Shown one piece after another: positions 10,791 through 22,219 of a stretch of DNA of 64,000 nucleotides. The notes under the pieces are model-generated. The model worked only from the letters and a program-made list of their open reading frames with translations. It ran no database searches and was not told the origin of the DNA. Position 1 is the stretch's first letter. The number at the start of each line of letters is the position of its first letter. Source of the stretch: Piromyces finnis (taxonomy: Eukaryota > Neocallimastigomycota > Neocallimastigomycetes > Neocallimastigales > Neocallimastigaceae); assembly GCA_002104945.1 (NCBI GenBank), contig MCFH01000001.1, positions 2,561,576 through 2,625,575 on the forward strand, in the 5' to 3' direction. A program made the translations under genes and the position numbers.

Positions 10791-13700
10791 ATGGAAAATA
10801 ATATATTAGAAAATACACAACAAAATCCCTTTGATGATGAAAAATCAAATATTTTTGGTCATATTTATCTTGCCAATGTTCGTAATAGACTTAGAGAATT
10901 AGAAAATCCAAATGACATTGATTGTAAAAGATGGATTTGGGAATTAGTTCAAAATGCAAAAGACAGTATTTCTGGAAGGTCTGATAGAACTAGTGTAGAT
11001 ATTGAAATTATTATTTCCGGAGATACTTATACTTTTAGACACAATGGATCACCCTTTACCATAAGTAATCTTACCGCCTTACTTTATAAATATAGTAGTG
11101 GTAAAACCAATGATTGTGAAAGTACCGGTCGTTTTGGTACAGGATTTCTTACCACTCATTGTTTATCAAAAAATGTTAAGATTAGTGGAGAAGTTATATT
11201 GCGTAATAAAGCAGAACCTCAAGGATTTACTGTGACTATGTATAGAGAAGGTGAAGATGAACAACTTTTAGAAGGATTAAAAAATACAGAAAAAAGTTTC
11301 CGTACACCAATCGAGGTTAATGGATGGACAACGTATGTCTATGAAGCTGTCACAAAACGAAATAAAGAAGCTGGTGATCTAGGCATTAAAAATTTCAAAG
11401 AAAATATTTCCAAGGTGATGTTATTTTGTTCTGAAATTAACAGTATTCAACTGAATGAAAACGGAAATGAGTATAGCATTACCCGAGATATAGTTATAGA
11501 AAATCTTTCAGGAGGATGTCAAATGCTTTATTTTCATATTCATGATAATCACAGAGAATATACCAAAAAGTTTTTATGTAATAAAGTGGATGAACCAAAC
11601 GAATTATTATCCCAAAAATTTGGGAAAAAAAGAAATTTAAGGCTGTGTTGTGCCATCCAATTGGATGAAAAGAATGATATTCTTATTGAACCGGAATGCC
11701 CATGTCTTTTTTGTTCCCTTCCATTAGTTGGATCTGAAAAGCATGTCTTACCTTTTATTATTAATAGCCCGGATTTTGAACCTGATTCGGAACGACAAGC
11801 TATTCTACTGGAAGGTAATAAAATGAATGAAAAAACCCAAAAACTTTCGGATCCTGGTGTAAATATGATTATTCTTCATCGAGCTCAAGAAATGTATGTC
11901 AATCTACTCAAATCGGTTTGTTGTAATGGCGTTGGGAAAAGATATCATTTAACTCGCGGTCTCTGTTCCACTCCATGTGTTACAAATTTCTTTGATAAAA
12001 ATTGGTATAAAGAGAATTTTATGCAACCCATGAGAACTATTTTACATCAACATCCAATAGTATGGAATGGGAATTTCTATAGTAGATTAACCGAGGTTTA
12101 CCTTCCAAAATTAAGTGCTTATTATAATAAGGAGGTGACCAAAGATGATACCAAACAAGCCTATCATTTTATTTCGAAATTATATATAGGTGAGGTACCA
12201 GAGTATGAAGAATCGATTCTTATTGAAAACAATATTTGGAAAAAGGATTCGAGATTAAAATTTATTAGTATTGAAGAATGTGTTTGTAAAATTGAGGAAT
12301 GGGGGACGATGGATAAATTAAATACTATAATGAAAGATGATGATGCCTGGGCATGGTTAGATGATTTTCTTGTCTTTATAAAAAAGCATCATCCAGAATA
12401 TCTCGAGAACCATGCCATCATTCCAAATATGAATTCGACATTTGTTAAATTAACCAAGAACCTTGCATCCTCCAAAAATGTATCGGAAGATATGATTCAT
12501 TGTATTGAAAAACTAGGTCTTTCATGGAAGGATAACCATATTCATAAAAGTATCTTAAACTATACCTCCGGTACGGATCATGACACAAATTATGCGGTTT
12601 CGAAAATACGTGACCATCTGACAAACTGGTCAAAACATTTCTTGACCCTAATGCATTATATTCCCGATGATCAAGATCAAGAGTTTATCCAAAAACGTAA
12701 AGCTATCTATGAATTTTGTTGTACAGTTTGGAGTGATACAATGGAAGAAATGAAAATAATTCAAACTTTTCCAAAGGAATTATGGAATGGAATAGATGAT
12801 ATCATTTTCAAACATTTGATCAAAGAAATATCAAACTACGGGAAACTGGATGATCATCTGTATACTATTGATTTTATGATTCAATTCTTAAAATGTGTCT
12901 CAAAATATTATCCGGACTATCGTCATTACCGATTATTCCCTAATCAAAATGGTCTATTTTGTACTATGGACAAGATCTATGAGGATAATCATATTCCAGA
13001 TATTTTTAAGGAATGTTTAAAAGTTTGTTTTGACGATGACATTAAAAAGGAATTACTTGATCCAAGAATGTCACCCATAAACTATTTACTTCCAAAGGAT
13101 AAAAAAAGCATCTATAGTTATAATAATAAATTAAAATATTATTTTGAATTACCAGAGTCGTGCAACCCTAACGCTCATTTAAATAAGGATGGAAAAGGTC
13201 TAGAGAATATAGAGTATATTAAAGTAGAAAAAAAGGAATTGGCTGCCACCTATTTAATTAGAATCCTTCCTGAACAAAATTCCAGTAGTAGTGCAGAACA
13301 AGAATCGAGTTTGCATTTTGACTATACTTCCAGTGCCTCATCAAAGCAAAGGAAACTTTATCATTTATATCAACTTTTTACAAAAACCAATGATATCACA
13401 CAAACCATTAAAGAAAATGATCAAAATGAAGGAATTTGGAAGTATTCTAATACCTATATTTATCGATTTATTAGAAATGAAATTGAAAAATGGGAAGACC
13501 TTGATTCGTTATCCAAAGCTTTAGGAAAATCGGATCAAGAAATCTTGACCTATCTCAAGCAATTTATTCATCATTATTCCAGGGAAGGAAGAGTGGTCCT
13601 TAATCAAAATAATCATTTTTGTAGAATTGACGAATTACAAAATGAAGAATGTTTCGATGATCGCCCTATTCCAGAAGTATTAAAAGATATAAGTAAACTT

Positions 13701-14678
13701 TTAGGGGATGATGTCAAGAATTGTCTTGTTCATCCATTGATGGGAAAGCCATGTATAAAAACCATGTTTTACCCACAATTTTGTCTTAAAATTGATAAAA
13801 TGGTAAAAGAATGGTACGAAAAACCACAAAATCATTCGAATTCCGAATTTAAAGAGGCCGCAGGAAATTTAATTGAAATATACTTTAACGATATTGGGAA
13901 TAAAAAAGCCAATGAATACTTCCCCCTCACCTACAACTTGAAAGATCCGATTATTTTAAATGTCATTTATGATAAAGAAACCCGACAAAACATAACAAAA
14001 CTTGGACAATACGGAAAGGATGCCATTAAGAAACTTGTCCAAAATCCAAATATTATAAAAAAAATAATAAGTGGTGAATTAGACGACAACCTATTTTCTT
14101 CTATTACCCACTACGATGACCATAACGACAATGTGTGTGTGTTACGAATAACAGGGTATAGTAAAATTACTAAATTTAACATTCCGTGTAATGCATTTTT
14201 TTCCTTTAAAGATATTATAGAATTTCTCCATGAATATGTTAATTATTTAAATGATTTTAAAGATTCCGTGAAAAAAGAAATTATTATTTATGGTGAAATT
14301 TACATTTATGAGTATCTTTGTAATTCTGGTTTATACAAAAATGTTAGATGGAATCGGTTAAGTCACGAAGAAAGCCAAGGTGAAATAATTGAATATAACG
14401 GAAAAAAATATTGTATTACACCGGAAGATTCACTATCCCATTGTGGTATTATTGTTGAAACCAATGATCATCAGACAATATATGTTGATGTGAAATCAAC
14501 AAATAGTCAGTTTAACAGTAAAATTCCATTATTTTTTGATGAAAAGAAAATTTATAAAATGAAAGATCAATATTCATTCAATCAATATGTATCAGCTATT
14601 GTTTATAATGTCAAAAGCAAACCATTACATTTCTTTATATCATTAAGAGATAATCTTTATCAAAAGATAATCCAATAA
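10791..14678 (+). CDS. Sacsin/NOV-like GHKL ATPase with C-terminal DUF3883-like domain
   Basis: This is a 1,295-residue single-exon protein. The N-terminus is a GHKL (Hsp90-type) ATP-binding domain of the sacsin subgroup: N-box E51-LVQN55-AKD58, the sacsin-style G1 motif FRHNGSPF at 82-89 in place of DxGxG, and the glycine loop GRFGTGF at 113-119. About 1,000 residues of unrecognised mostly helical sequence follow. The last ~130 residues (from about 1163) resemble DUF3883, the C-terminal domain of plant NO VEIN proteins, with YVDVKST (D1233, K1235) matching the D/E-x-K half of a PD-(D/E)XK nuclease-like site. The start is the first ATG after a 27-A run. G+C looks clearly higher than in the upstream giant gene, with more tcc, acc and gga codons, so acquisition by transfer or different expression are both possible. 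Known relatives act as chaperone-like ATPases or in bacterial conflict systems; its substrate is unknown. Confidence 0.85.
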   Translation: MENNILENTQQNPFDDEKSNIFGHIYLANVRNRLRELENPNDIDCKRWIWELVQNAKDSISGRSDRTSVDIEIIISGDTYTFRHNGSPFTISNLTALLYKYSSGKTNDCESTGRFGTGFLTTHCLSKNVKISGEVILRNKAEPQGFTVTMYREGEDEQLLEGLKNTEKSFRTPIEVNGWTTYVYEAVTKRNKEAGDLGIKNFKENISKVMLFCSEINSIQLNENGNEYSITRDIVIENLSGGCQMLYFHIHDNHREYTKKFLCNKVDEPNELLSQKFGKKRNLRLCCAIQLDEKNDILIEPECPCLFCSLPLVGSEKHVLPFIINSPDFEPDSERQAILLEGNKMNEKTQKLSDPGVNMIILHRAQEMYVNLLKSVCCNGVGKRYHLTRGLCSTPCVTNFFDKNWYKENFMQPMRTILHQHPIVWNGNFYSRLTEVYLPKLSAYYNKEVTKDDTKQAYHFISKLYIGEVPEYEESILIENNIWKKDSRLKFISIEECVCKIEEWGTMDKLNTIMKDDDAWAWLDDFLVFIKKHHPEYLENHAIIPNMNSTFVKLTKNLASSKNVSEDMIHCIEKLGLSWKDNHIHKSILNYTSGTDHDTNYAVSKIRDHLTNWSKHFLTLMHYIPDDQDQEFIQKRKAIYEFCCTVWSDTMEEMKIIQTFPKELWNGIDDIIFKHLIKEISNYGKLDDHLYTIDFMIQFLKCVSKYYPDYRHYRLFPNQNGLFCTMDKIYEDNHIPDIFKECLKVCFDDDIKKELLDPRMSPINYLLPKDKKSIYSYNNKLKYYFELPESCNPNAHLNKDGKGLENIEYIKVEKKELAATYLIRILPEQNSSSSAEQESSLHFDYTSSASSKQRKLYHLYQLFTKTNDITQTIKENDQNEGIWKYSNTYIYRFIRNEIEKWEDLDSLSKALGKSDQEILTYLKQFIHHYSREGRVVLNQNNHFCRIDELQNEECFDDRPIPEVLKDISKLLGDDVKNCLVHPLMGKPCIKTMFYPQFCLKIDKMVKEWYEKPQNHSNSEFKEAAGNLIEIYFNDIGNKKANEYFPLTYNLKDPIILNVIYDKETRQNITKLGQYGKDAIKKLVQNPNIIKKIISGELDDNLFSSITHYDDHNDNVCVLRITGYSKITKFNIPCNAFFSFKDIIEFLHEYVNYLNDFKDSVKKEIIIYGEIYIYEYLCNSGLYKNVRWNRLSHEESQGEIIEYNGKKYCITPEDSLSHCGIIVETNDHQTIYVDVKSTNSQFNSKIPLFFDEKKIYKMKDQYSFNQYVSAIVYNVKSKPLHFFISLRDNLYQKIIQ

Positions 14679-15591
14679 TCCAGTGATTATAGTATAGTAA
14701 ATAATAAGAAAATGTAGGCATTATATTATAGTGTGATTATTAAAACAAAAAGCATTTAATATAAAATAGATTAGTTTTTTTCTCGTTCAGTAAAATATTT
14801 TACATTATATAAATATAGTAATAATACTAATATATTATGGATATATCTATATTTTTTCTTTGAATAAAATATTAATATTAAATTAAATCAATATAAAAAT
14901 TTTTATTCTTTTATATATCTATTTTACAAAGTGAAAAGAAATATTTAAATGTAATTTAATTTTTATTTATATATTCAAATAATTAAAAAAAAATAATAAC
15001 ATAACATACCATCTATAAAATATAAAATGAAATATTCTAAAGCTGTCACGCTTTACATTTGATGTAACATTATAACTTTTAATCATCAAAAACTATTTTA
15101 AATAATAAAATATAAATGAAAAAAATTTATATATCTTAACGTCCAGTATATTTTATGAAAAGTCTATATAATTTATATATAATTTGTTATAATGTAGTAG
15201 GTAAAATATAGTTTTAACATTTATATTTTTTCTTTTATTTTATAGAAACAAACCAAAAAAAATATTATTCCATTTTTATTTTTATATTTAAAAATATTAA
15301 TGGATTTACAACCATATTATTGGTTAATATTTAATTAAAAGATCAAGTTCATGATCTAAAATGTTGTCAAATAAATTAATAAATTTTAAATTAAAAATTC
15401 TAATTAAAATAAACTTTAATGATTAATAAAAGTTTGTTTTTTTTTTTAAACTATTGGTGTTGTTGCTAAAAAACTTTTTCATAACATTTTATTTTCATCA
15501 ATAGTATAATCTTTATTATTACAACTATTAGTATAAATATTATAAAAATATTTTTTGATATATATATTAAAAAAATTTACTTTTCATTACA
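14679..15591. other. Intergenic between convergent genes, nothing seen
   Basis: About 0.9 kb of AT-rich sequence between the 3' ends of the GHKL gene and the small minus-strand gene. No frame, RNA gene or repeat array stands out. Confidence 0.5.
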
Positions 15592-16098
15592 TTAAAATAT
15601 TAAAAAGTAGTATGAATTATTTTCTTTTTCTTTTTTGTCATTTTGTTTTACATAGTAAATAACAATTAGGACAATGGCTATAGATAGATAACAACAATAA
15701 AAAACAATAATATATTTCATAAAAGTATTACTGCTTTCTTCTGGTTCATTTTGATGAACACATATTTTATTTTTTAAACAATCAGCTAGATCACCACATT
15801 CATCATCCTTTGTACATTTTTCTTCAAAAGTTAATATGAATTTAACTTTAAAATTCGGACCTTCTTTAGTCGTTCTGCAAATATAGGAAGGATTATTATT
15901 ATTTATCATACATATACCCTCAACACGAATTTTTTTCACAAACTTTTGTATTATATTTTTATTACAAGATAAAAAAATTTTATTTTCATTGTTATCTTTA
16001 ATATTTGAAAAGTATTCACCACCTATACTAACAATACTAACAAGGTTCATTTTTATGACAAATATATTGAAATTTACAAGCAGAAAATTCTTCATCAT
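15592..16098 (-). CDS. Small cysteine-containing single-pass membrane protein, unknown
   Basis: The 168-residue frame starts at tandem ATGs (16098 and 16095); an in-frame TAG lies just upstream at 16119-16117. The N-terminus is hydrophobic (MKNFLLVNFNIFVIK), suggesting a signal peptide. The middle carries a Cys cluster of the form CTKDDEC-x6-C-x4-C near residues 94-113. A strong membrane helix (about 127-149) is followed by a Lys/Glu-rich tail. This fits a type I surface protein with a small disulfide-bonded ectodomain. No family is recognised. The balanced composition argues for a real gene in this AT-rich background, but unseen upstream exons are possible. Confidence 0.5.
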   Translation of the reverse strand: MMKNFLLVNFNIFVIKMNLVSIVSIGGEYFSNIKDNNENKIFLSCNKNIIQKFVKKIRVEGICMINNNNPSYICRTTKEGPNFKVKFILTFEEKCTKDDECGDLADCLKNKICVHQNEPEESSNTFMKYIIVFYCCYLSIAIVLIVIYYVKQNDKKEKENNSYYFLIF

Positions 16099-17614
16099 TT
16101 TTATTGACAAGTGGTACTACGTAATGACGTGAGCTTTCTTCCGGACACCTATATGTATCATTTCCACTTTGTTAAAGTGTTTGATAACTCATTTTTTAAG
16201 TGAATGTATATTGATATAATAATAATAATAATAATAATTTTTAGATAATATTTTTGCTTATTTTATTTTATTTTATTTTATTTTATTTATTTTATTTTAT
16301 TTTATTTTATTTTATTTTATTTTATTTTATTTTATTTTATTTTATTTTATTTTATTTTATTTTATTTTATTTTATTTTATTTTATTTTATTTTATTTTAT
16401 TTTATTTTATTTTATTTTATTTTATTTTATTTTATTTTATTTTATTTTATTTTATTTTATTTTATTTTTTTTTTTTATTTTATTTTATTTTATTTTTTTT
16501 TTTTATTTTATTTTATTTTATTTTATTTTATTTTTGTTTTTGTTTTTGTTTTTGTTTTTTATAAAAAATAATTTTATACTTTTTCAAACTAAAACTCATT
16601 CTATTTAAATAATAATCTTTTTTCTTATTTCTCTTTCCTTTTTAAACTAATAAATTCAAGCATTCTTTCTCTTGTGAACGAATGCCAAAATTAAAAAAAA
16701 AAAAAAAAAAAGGTTAATGACTCATTAATAAGTAAATAAATAAATAATGAATAAATAAATTTATAATAAAAAATGGATGAATGAATAACTAATTTATTAA
16801 ATAAAAACTAAACTTTATCTTTTATATTAAATTTTAATTTTTGTTATTTTAATTAGGAATATGAAAGTTGTTTTTATTCTTTACACCATTTTACCATTCC
16901 AAAAATATAAAACCATCGACCATTTTATTTTTATTTTTTAATAATTTATTTATTTTATTATTATTTTTAAAAAGTATTAAAAGTAATCAAAAAGAATCTT
17001 TTTATTATTATTATTATTACTATTATTATTATTATTACAAATAAAATTATAACGATTAAATTTTTAAAATGATTTGCCAAAAGATTAAAAAGAAAAAAAA
17101 AAAAAAAAGGAAAATATAGAATTAGTTAATATATGACATTTTATTTAATTATTGGTATAATTCATATAATATTAAAAAAAAAAAAAAGAAAAAAAAAAAA
17201 AAAAACATGGCCAATATTGTCATCTTTTAATTTCAATCCAATCCCACAAAGATTAAAGTTATCAATGTAAATCTCACCAAAAAACATCAAAATTTATCAT
17301 TTAAATTATTGAATTTGAAATTGTAAATATTTGTTTTATTTTGGTAATTCAAAGGAATGTGTTCTATTTAAAATTTCTTTTTTTTTTTTTTCTGTTATTG
17401 ATTTCTATGATTTAAATATACTTTTTTTTTAAATTAAAAAAAAAATAGTATAAATATAATATTCTATTTTTTAAAATATATATATATCATCATTAAATAA
17501 TATTTATGTTATTATTATTTAATATAATATATATTATAGCATATAAATTAACATGATTTTTTTTTATGTATATTGTCAATTTAACGTTTTTTTTTTTAAA
17601 AAAAAAATAAAAAC
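16099..17614. other. Intergenic between divergently placed minus-strand genes, simple repeats
   Basis: Apart from the TTTTA array there are only A/T homopolymers, short TTA runs (about 17000-17040) and AT-rich filler. No gene is supported. Confidence 0.5.
16259..16558. repeat. (TTTTA)n microsatellite ending in (TTTTTG)4
   Basis: About 270 bases of nearly perfect TTTTA with a few interruptions (a TTTA near 16286 and T-rich breaks near 16465 and 16492), passing into four TTTTTG units at about 16531-16556. The unit contains no stop in frame, so spurious long open frames cross it. Confidence 0.95.
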
Positions 17615-17734
17615 TTAATAATAATAGTAATTATTTGGTTGTTTTGGATCTGGTAATCTATTAAAACTTGGGTAGTTTGAATATTTATTGTAAAGAGATA
17701 TACGAGGTTGTGGTAGAGAAGCCCAACTATTGTC

Positions 17735-17799
<65 letters not shown>

Positions 17800-19349
17800 A
17801 TACTTTATTTTGATGATGATTTTCTTCTTCATCAATTTCAGGAGAGTTAAATATGATTTTTTTTACATTGACATCTTGACTATTAAGAATACCTGTATTA
17901 TAATTATCTCCAGAAGTTTTATCTCCCCTAAAATAATGATCCATATCTAATAGGTTATTACCATTATTTTTTGAACTTATTAATAATATTTGGTCAATGA
18001 AAATAAATATGTATTGAACACTGGTTACCACTGCTCTAAATTCCTCAACCGAGCAATCAATTTCCTCTTTTCCATTATTGTGGAAATAAATATTTATAGT
18101 AGATACCACAAATAAGAAAGGAAAAGATAGAAGAGCAATCATTGCAGAAATAATAATTCTAAATTCAGAGATTAACCTAAATTTTTTCATTAAGCCGTAC
18201 TCTTCTGTTTTCCTGGTTTTATTAAATAATTCTTTTTTCAAAGTTTTATAAATTACCCATTCATAAATAAAAGTGGTAAAAGCAATAATAGCTTGTAAAA
18301 CCCAATAAAAATTATAATATTTTGTCACGAATTCATTATTAAAACGTTTATCCATATACAATTTTGATGGTGATACATACAATTGTGATATGGGAACAGC
18401 AAGTTTTGAAATATTATAAATTATACATGTGATGTATAATAGTTTTAAATTATTTTTATTTTTTGTTACTGCTTTTGTACGAAGTAACGGATACCAATCC
18501 CCGATGATTTCTCCTATATACCAAAAAAAGCTATTAATTTGACGGGTAAGAAACCATTTTAAAGGATGGTGTTCTGCAGAAATACATACGCTAACACAAG
18601 AACCATCACGACTTATTGCATGATAATAAGGTAATAATTTTCCTAATTGTTCTATTATATCACCGATAGCCCTAAAAAAAATTTTTTTTAAACATTTTAA
18701 TAAATAAAAAAAAAAAGACATAAAATTAATTATTTGTACTGATAATAATTAAAATGGTTTTACAAAATAAAAACCAAAAAAATAATTATTTGTATTGATA
18801 ATAATTAAAACGTTTAAATAAACTCGGAAAACCCAATTATTATTATTAATAATAGTAATTAAAAGTTTAAATAAACCTTGAAAAAACAAATACTCATAAG
18901 AATTAAAATAGTTTAAACCAAAAAAAAAAAGGATAGTTTATTCTATTTAATTAATAAAAGGAATAATCAATTCATTTCATTCATTTTTAATAATTCTGTT
19001 AAAATATATGTATATATATTTTCTATAATTACCTTAGGGTATAATGGTATAAAACAAGTTTTATTATTGGTCTTCTAGCATTAAATTTATACATTATTAG
19101 TAATAATAAAGTCCAATAAAAATAAGGAGATTGAAATGGTTTTAAAAATGCATAAAAGATATTTCTAGCAAAGTCTATTTTATCATTTATACGTTGAATA
19201 GAACTATCTGTTTCGTTAATGAATTGAATATAACAATCAAAACTTGTTCCTTTACTCGATAACCATTGACCTAAAGTTCCACTATCATTTTCCATAAAAT
19301 ATTTATATTCTTTATCATATAAACTTTTTATTTCTTGATCTGTTAACAT
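17615..19349 (-). CDS. Two-exon protein with seven hydrophobic segments, Asn-rich tail
   Basis: Exon 1 is 19349-19033, ending CTAAG|GTAATT. Exon 2 is 18671-17615, after TTTTTTTAG|GGCTAT. The split codon restores Arg106 and keeps the frame, giving 457 residues. A roughly 70-residue soluble N-terminus precedes hydrophobic segments near 75-89, 107-121, 147-165, 182-204, 225-249, 276-301 and 317-337, then a polar tail with a run of about 20 Asn encoded by a (TTA)n array at 17739-17798. Conserved-looking landmarks are a Cys pair (SCVSVC) and HHPLKWF before the third segment, and IGDWYPL. Seven segments recall a receptor-like layout, but no known GPCR family signature is seen, so transporter or channel roles are equally possible. 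The intron is unusually long at 361 bases. Confidence 0.65.
17739..17798. repeat. (TTA)n coding for a poly-Asn run
   Basis: A 60-base TTA array (AAT on the coding minus strand) lies inside exon 2 of the seven-segment protein and encodes its asparagine run. Confidence 0.9.
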
Positions 19350-22181
19350 TTTATCATGACGCTTTATATATATAAATGTATTTAAAAAAAGTATACTTTT
19401 AGTTATTATTACTTTTCTTTTTTTTTTTTAAAATATAAAAAGTGTAAAATAAAAAAGAAATTTCTTGTTTTTATTTATATTCTTTTTTTTTTTTTTAATT
19501 TATTTTAATTAAATTTAATTTATATTTGATAAATTAATTACTTTTTTTTTTTTTAATCATGATTTATTTATTCTTTTTGTTAAAAAAAAAAAAAAAAGTA
19601 ATTAATAGAATAATAGTAAATATTGTTGTTGTTGTTGTTTTATTCAAATAATTACTTTTTACAATCTTTAATCATTGTATTATTGATATATTTATATATT
19701 TATTATTCTAAAGAATAAAAAAAAAACTAATTATTTTTCATATGAAGGTAACATTTAAAAAAAAAAATTTTTTTAATATTTCACAATATCAAATAAAATG
19801 AAAATCTTTTTTTTATATATATATATATATAAATATAAATATAAATATAAATATATAAATATTAATAATTATTAAATATTAAAAAATAAATATTAAATAA
19901 ATATATTTATTAAATATTTATAAATTATAAATTAGTATTAACTATTATTATTTATTATTATAATAATTATTAATTATTAACTATTATTATTTATTATTAT
20001 AATAATTATAGGTGATGATGATGATATATTTTAAAGGTGATAAAATAGAAATGGGTAGAGTAAAATTGATATATAATTATTATAAAAATTAATAGAATAG
20101 TTTTACATACTTTTTTTTGTGTACTAAATATCGAATACTTTTTTCTTTATCATTTTAATATCTCCTTTTTTAATAGCCTTCAATAAATAATATAATATTA
20201 ACAATAAAAAAATAATAATAATATTTAATAATAGGAATAATAATATTAATTAATAATATTATTATTATATTATTATTAATAGCTATTATTATATATTATT
20301 ATTGTTGTAGTTGTTAGAATATGTGAAACGTTATGACACATGTATTGAAATACATTGAAATATATTGAAACGTATTTGTATGTATTGTATTTGATTAGAT
20401 ATTTAAGTCACAATATAAATGTATCAATTCAACATTAAGTAGTTCTTTATGGACACATAATTTTATTTATCTATATCATATATTTATGGACACATGTAAC
20501 TATCTTATAAAAACATAAACATGTATTAAAGTGTTATAGAGATAGTTATTTTTTATTTATTTTATTTTCTATGGTCACTTGACTATCATTCTGATACGGG
20601 TTAATTTTATGTAGAAAGAATTAAACTTTAATTAATATATATTTTATTAATAATTTTATTTATAACGTTCCAATATTTCTATTCTGTCTAAATACTAAAA
20701 CGTTCTGTCGTTGTCAAATATTAAAATTCTAACTAAAACAAGAAGCCCTTTTTAATAATATTTATTCTAGTCTATTTATACTAATGAGGCTTACTTAATA
20801 ATTAATTGTCCAATTATAAGGCTGGAACTATATGGATCATTCATTTACAATACTCTTTTACATTACATGATATTACATTTGTCATACATTTACATTATAT
20901 TCTTATAAATTGTAGAAATAATTAATATTATAATAAAACTATATAAATTTAATATTAGGAAAAATTACTAATATAATAATATGTTCAAGTCACATATTAT
21001 TTTTATATCAATTCTGATATATGTTTCTTTTATGGTGTAGTCATTTAATATTAGTTTATTTATAATTTATTATATTAGGTGAAAATATTTTACTCTTATT
21101 ATTAACTTCTCTCTTATTAATACTTTCACTTATACTATTTTCTTATTAATTATTAAAACTCTTCTCTCTAATTATTAATTATTTTTATATGAATATTTTT
21201 ATATTATAAAATTCCTATAAAATAATTGAATATCAATTATATAATATAGTGCATTATAATATAGGAATAATAATTAAATAGGATATAATATAATATATTT
21301 TACATTTTAAATGAAGGCACGTTCCCAAGAGGAATCAGTTTCGTTGTAAAAAATAACTATAATTATTATTATATTTTTGATCCATATCTTTATCTTCCAT
21401 TTTTTTATTTTATTTTTTTTTTTAAAATTGAAAAAAAAAGTTCTATTTTTATTTATATTATATTAGGATAAAAAGAAAAGACACAATGACAATAATATAA
21501 AAGTATTAAAATATGAATTAATAATTTAACTATTCAATAAATGCGATAAAAAATTAATATTATATTTATATACAAACTTCCGAGACTATTTCAATATAAA
21601 GTATACTTTCAATTATTTACTATTTCGTGATTTTCATATTAGGTAGTTAATTTAATGAAAAAAAAATTGATATAAAAAATAGTTTTTTTATTATTTAAAA
21701 CATTCATATTTAAAAATTTATGTAATAAGTGATATATATTATAAAACATTATTTATATAGTAATTATAGAATATATGTACATTAGTTTATATATATTCAT
21801 TACAAATTGTATTATATTACATTTTTATTTTTATAGGTTATATATAAAAGTAAAAATTTCGTTTATATATATTATAAATAAATTATGAATATACTACAAA
21901 TTTTATTTTAGGAATTTTAATAATTAAAAAAGTGCAAATTATTAATAAGAAAAGTAAAGAATTAATAATACCGCTCACCTAATATAATAAATTATAAATA
22001 AGCAACATAAAAGAATTATATATCAAAATCAAAAATCTGATCCTATAATTAGTCAAGTAAAATATAAACCAATTTGTGAAATATTATTATATTTTAATAT
22101 CACATATTATTTTATATATAAATTTTATTCCACCCCACATCCGTTATTTAATTTAGTTTTCAATACTTTTTCATCATATCA

Positions 22182-22219
<38 letters not shown>

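Noticed and set aside
16254-16571. Open frame of Ile-Leu-Phe-Tyr repeats
   Set aside because: It is a pure translation of the TTTTA microsatellite.
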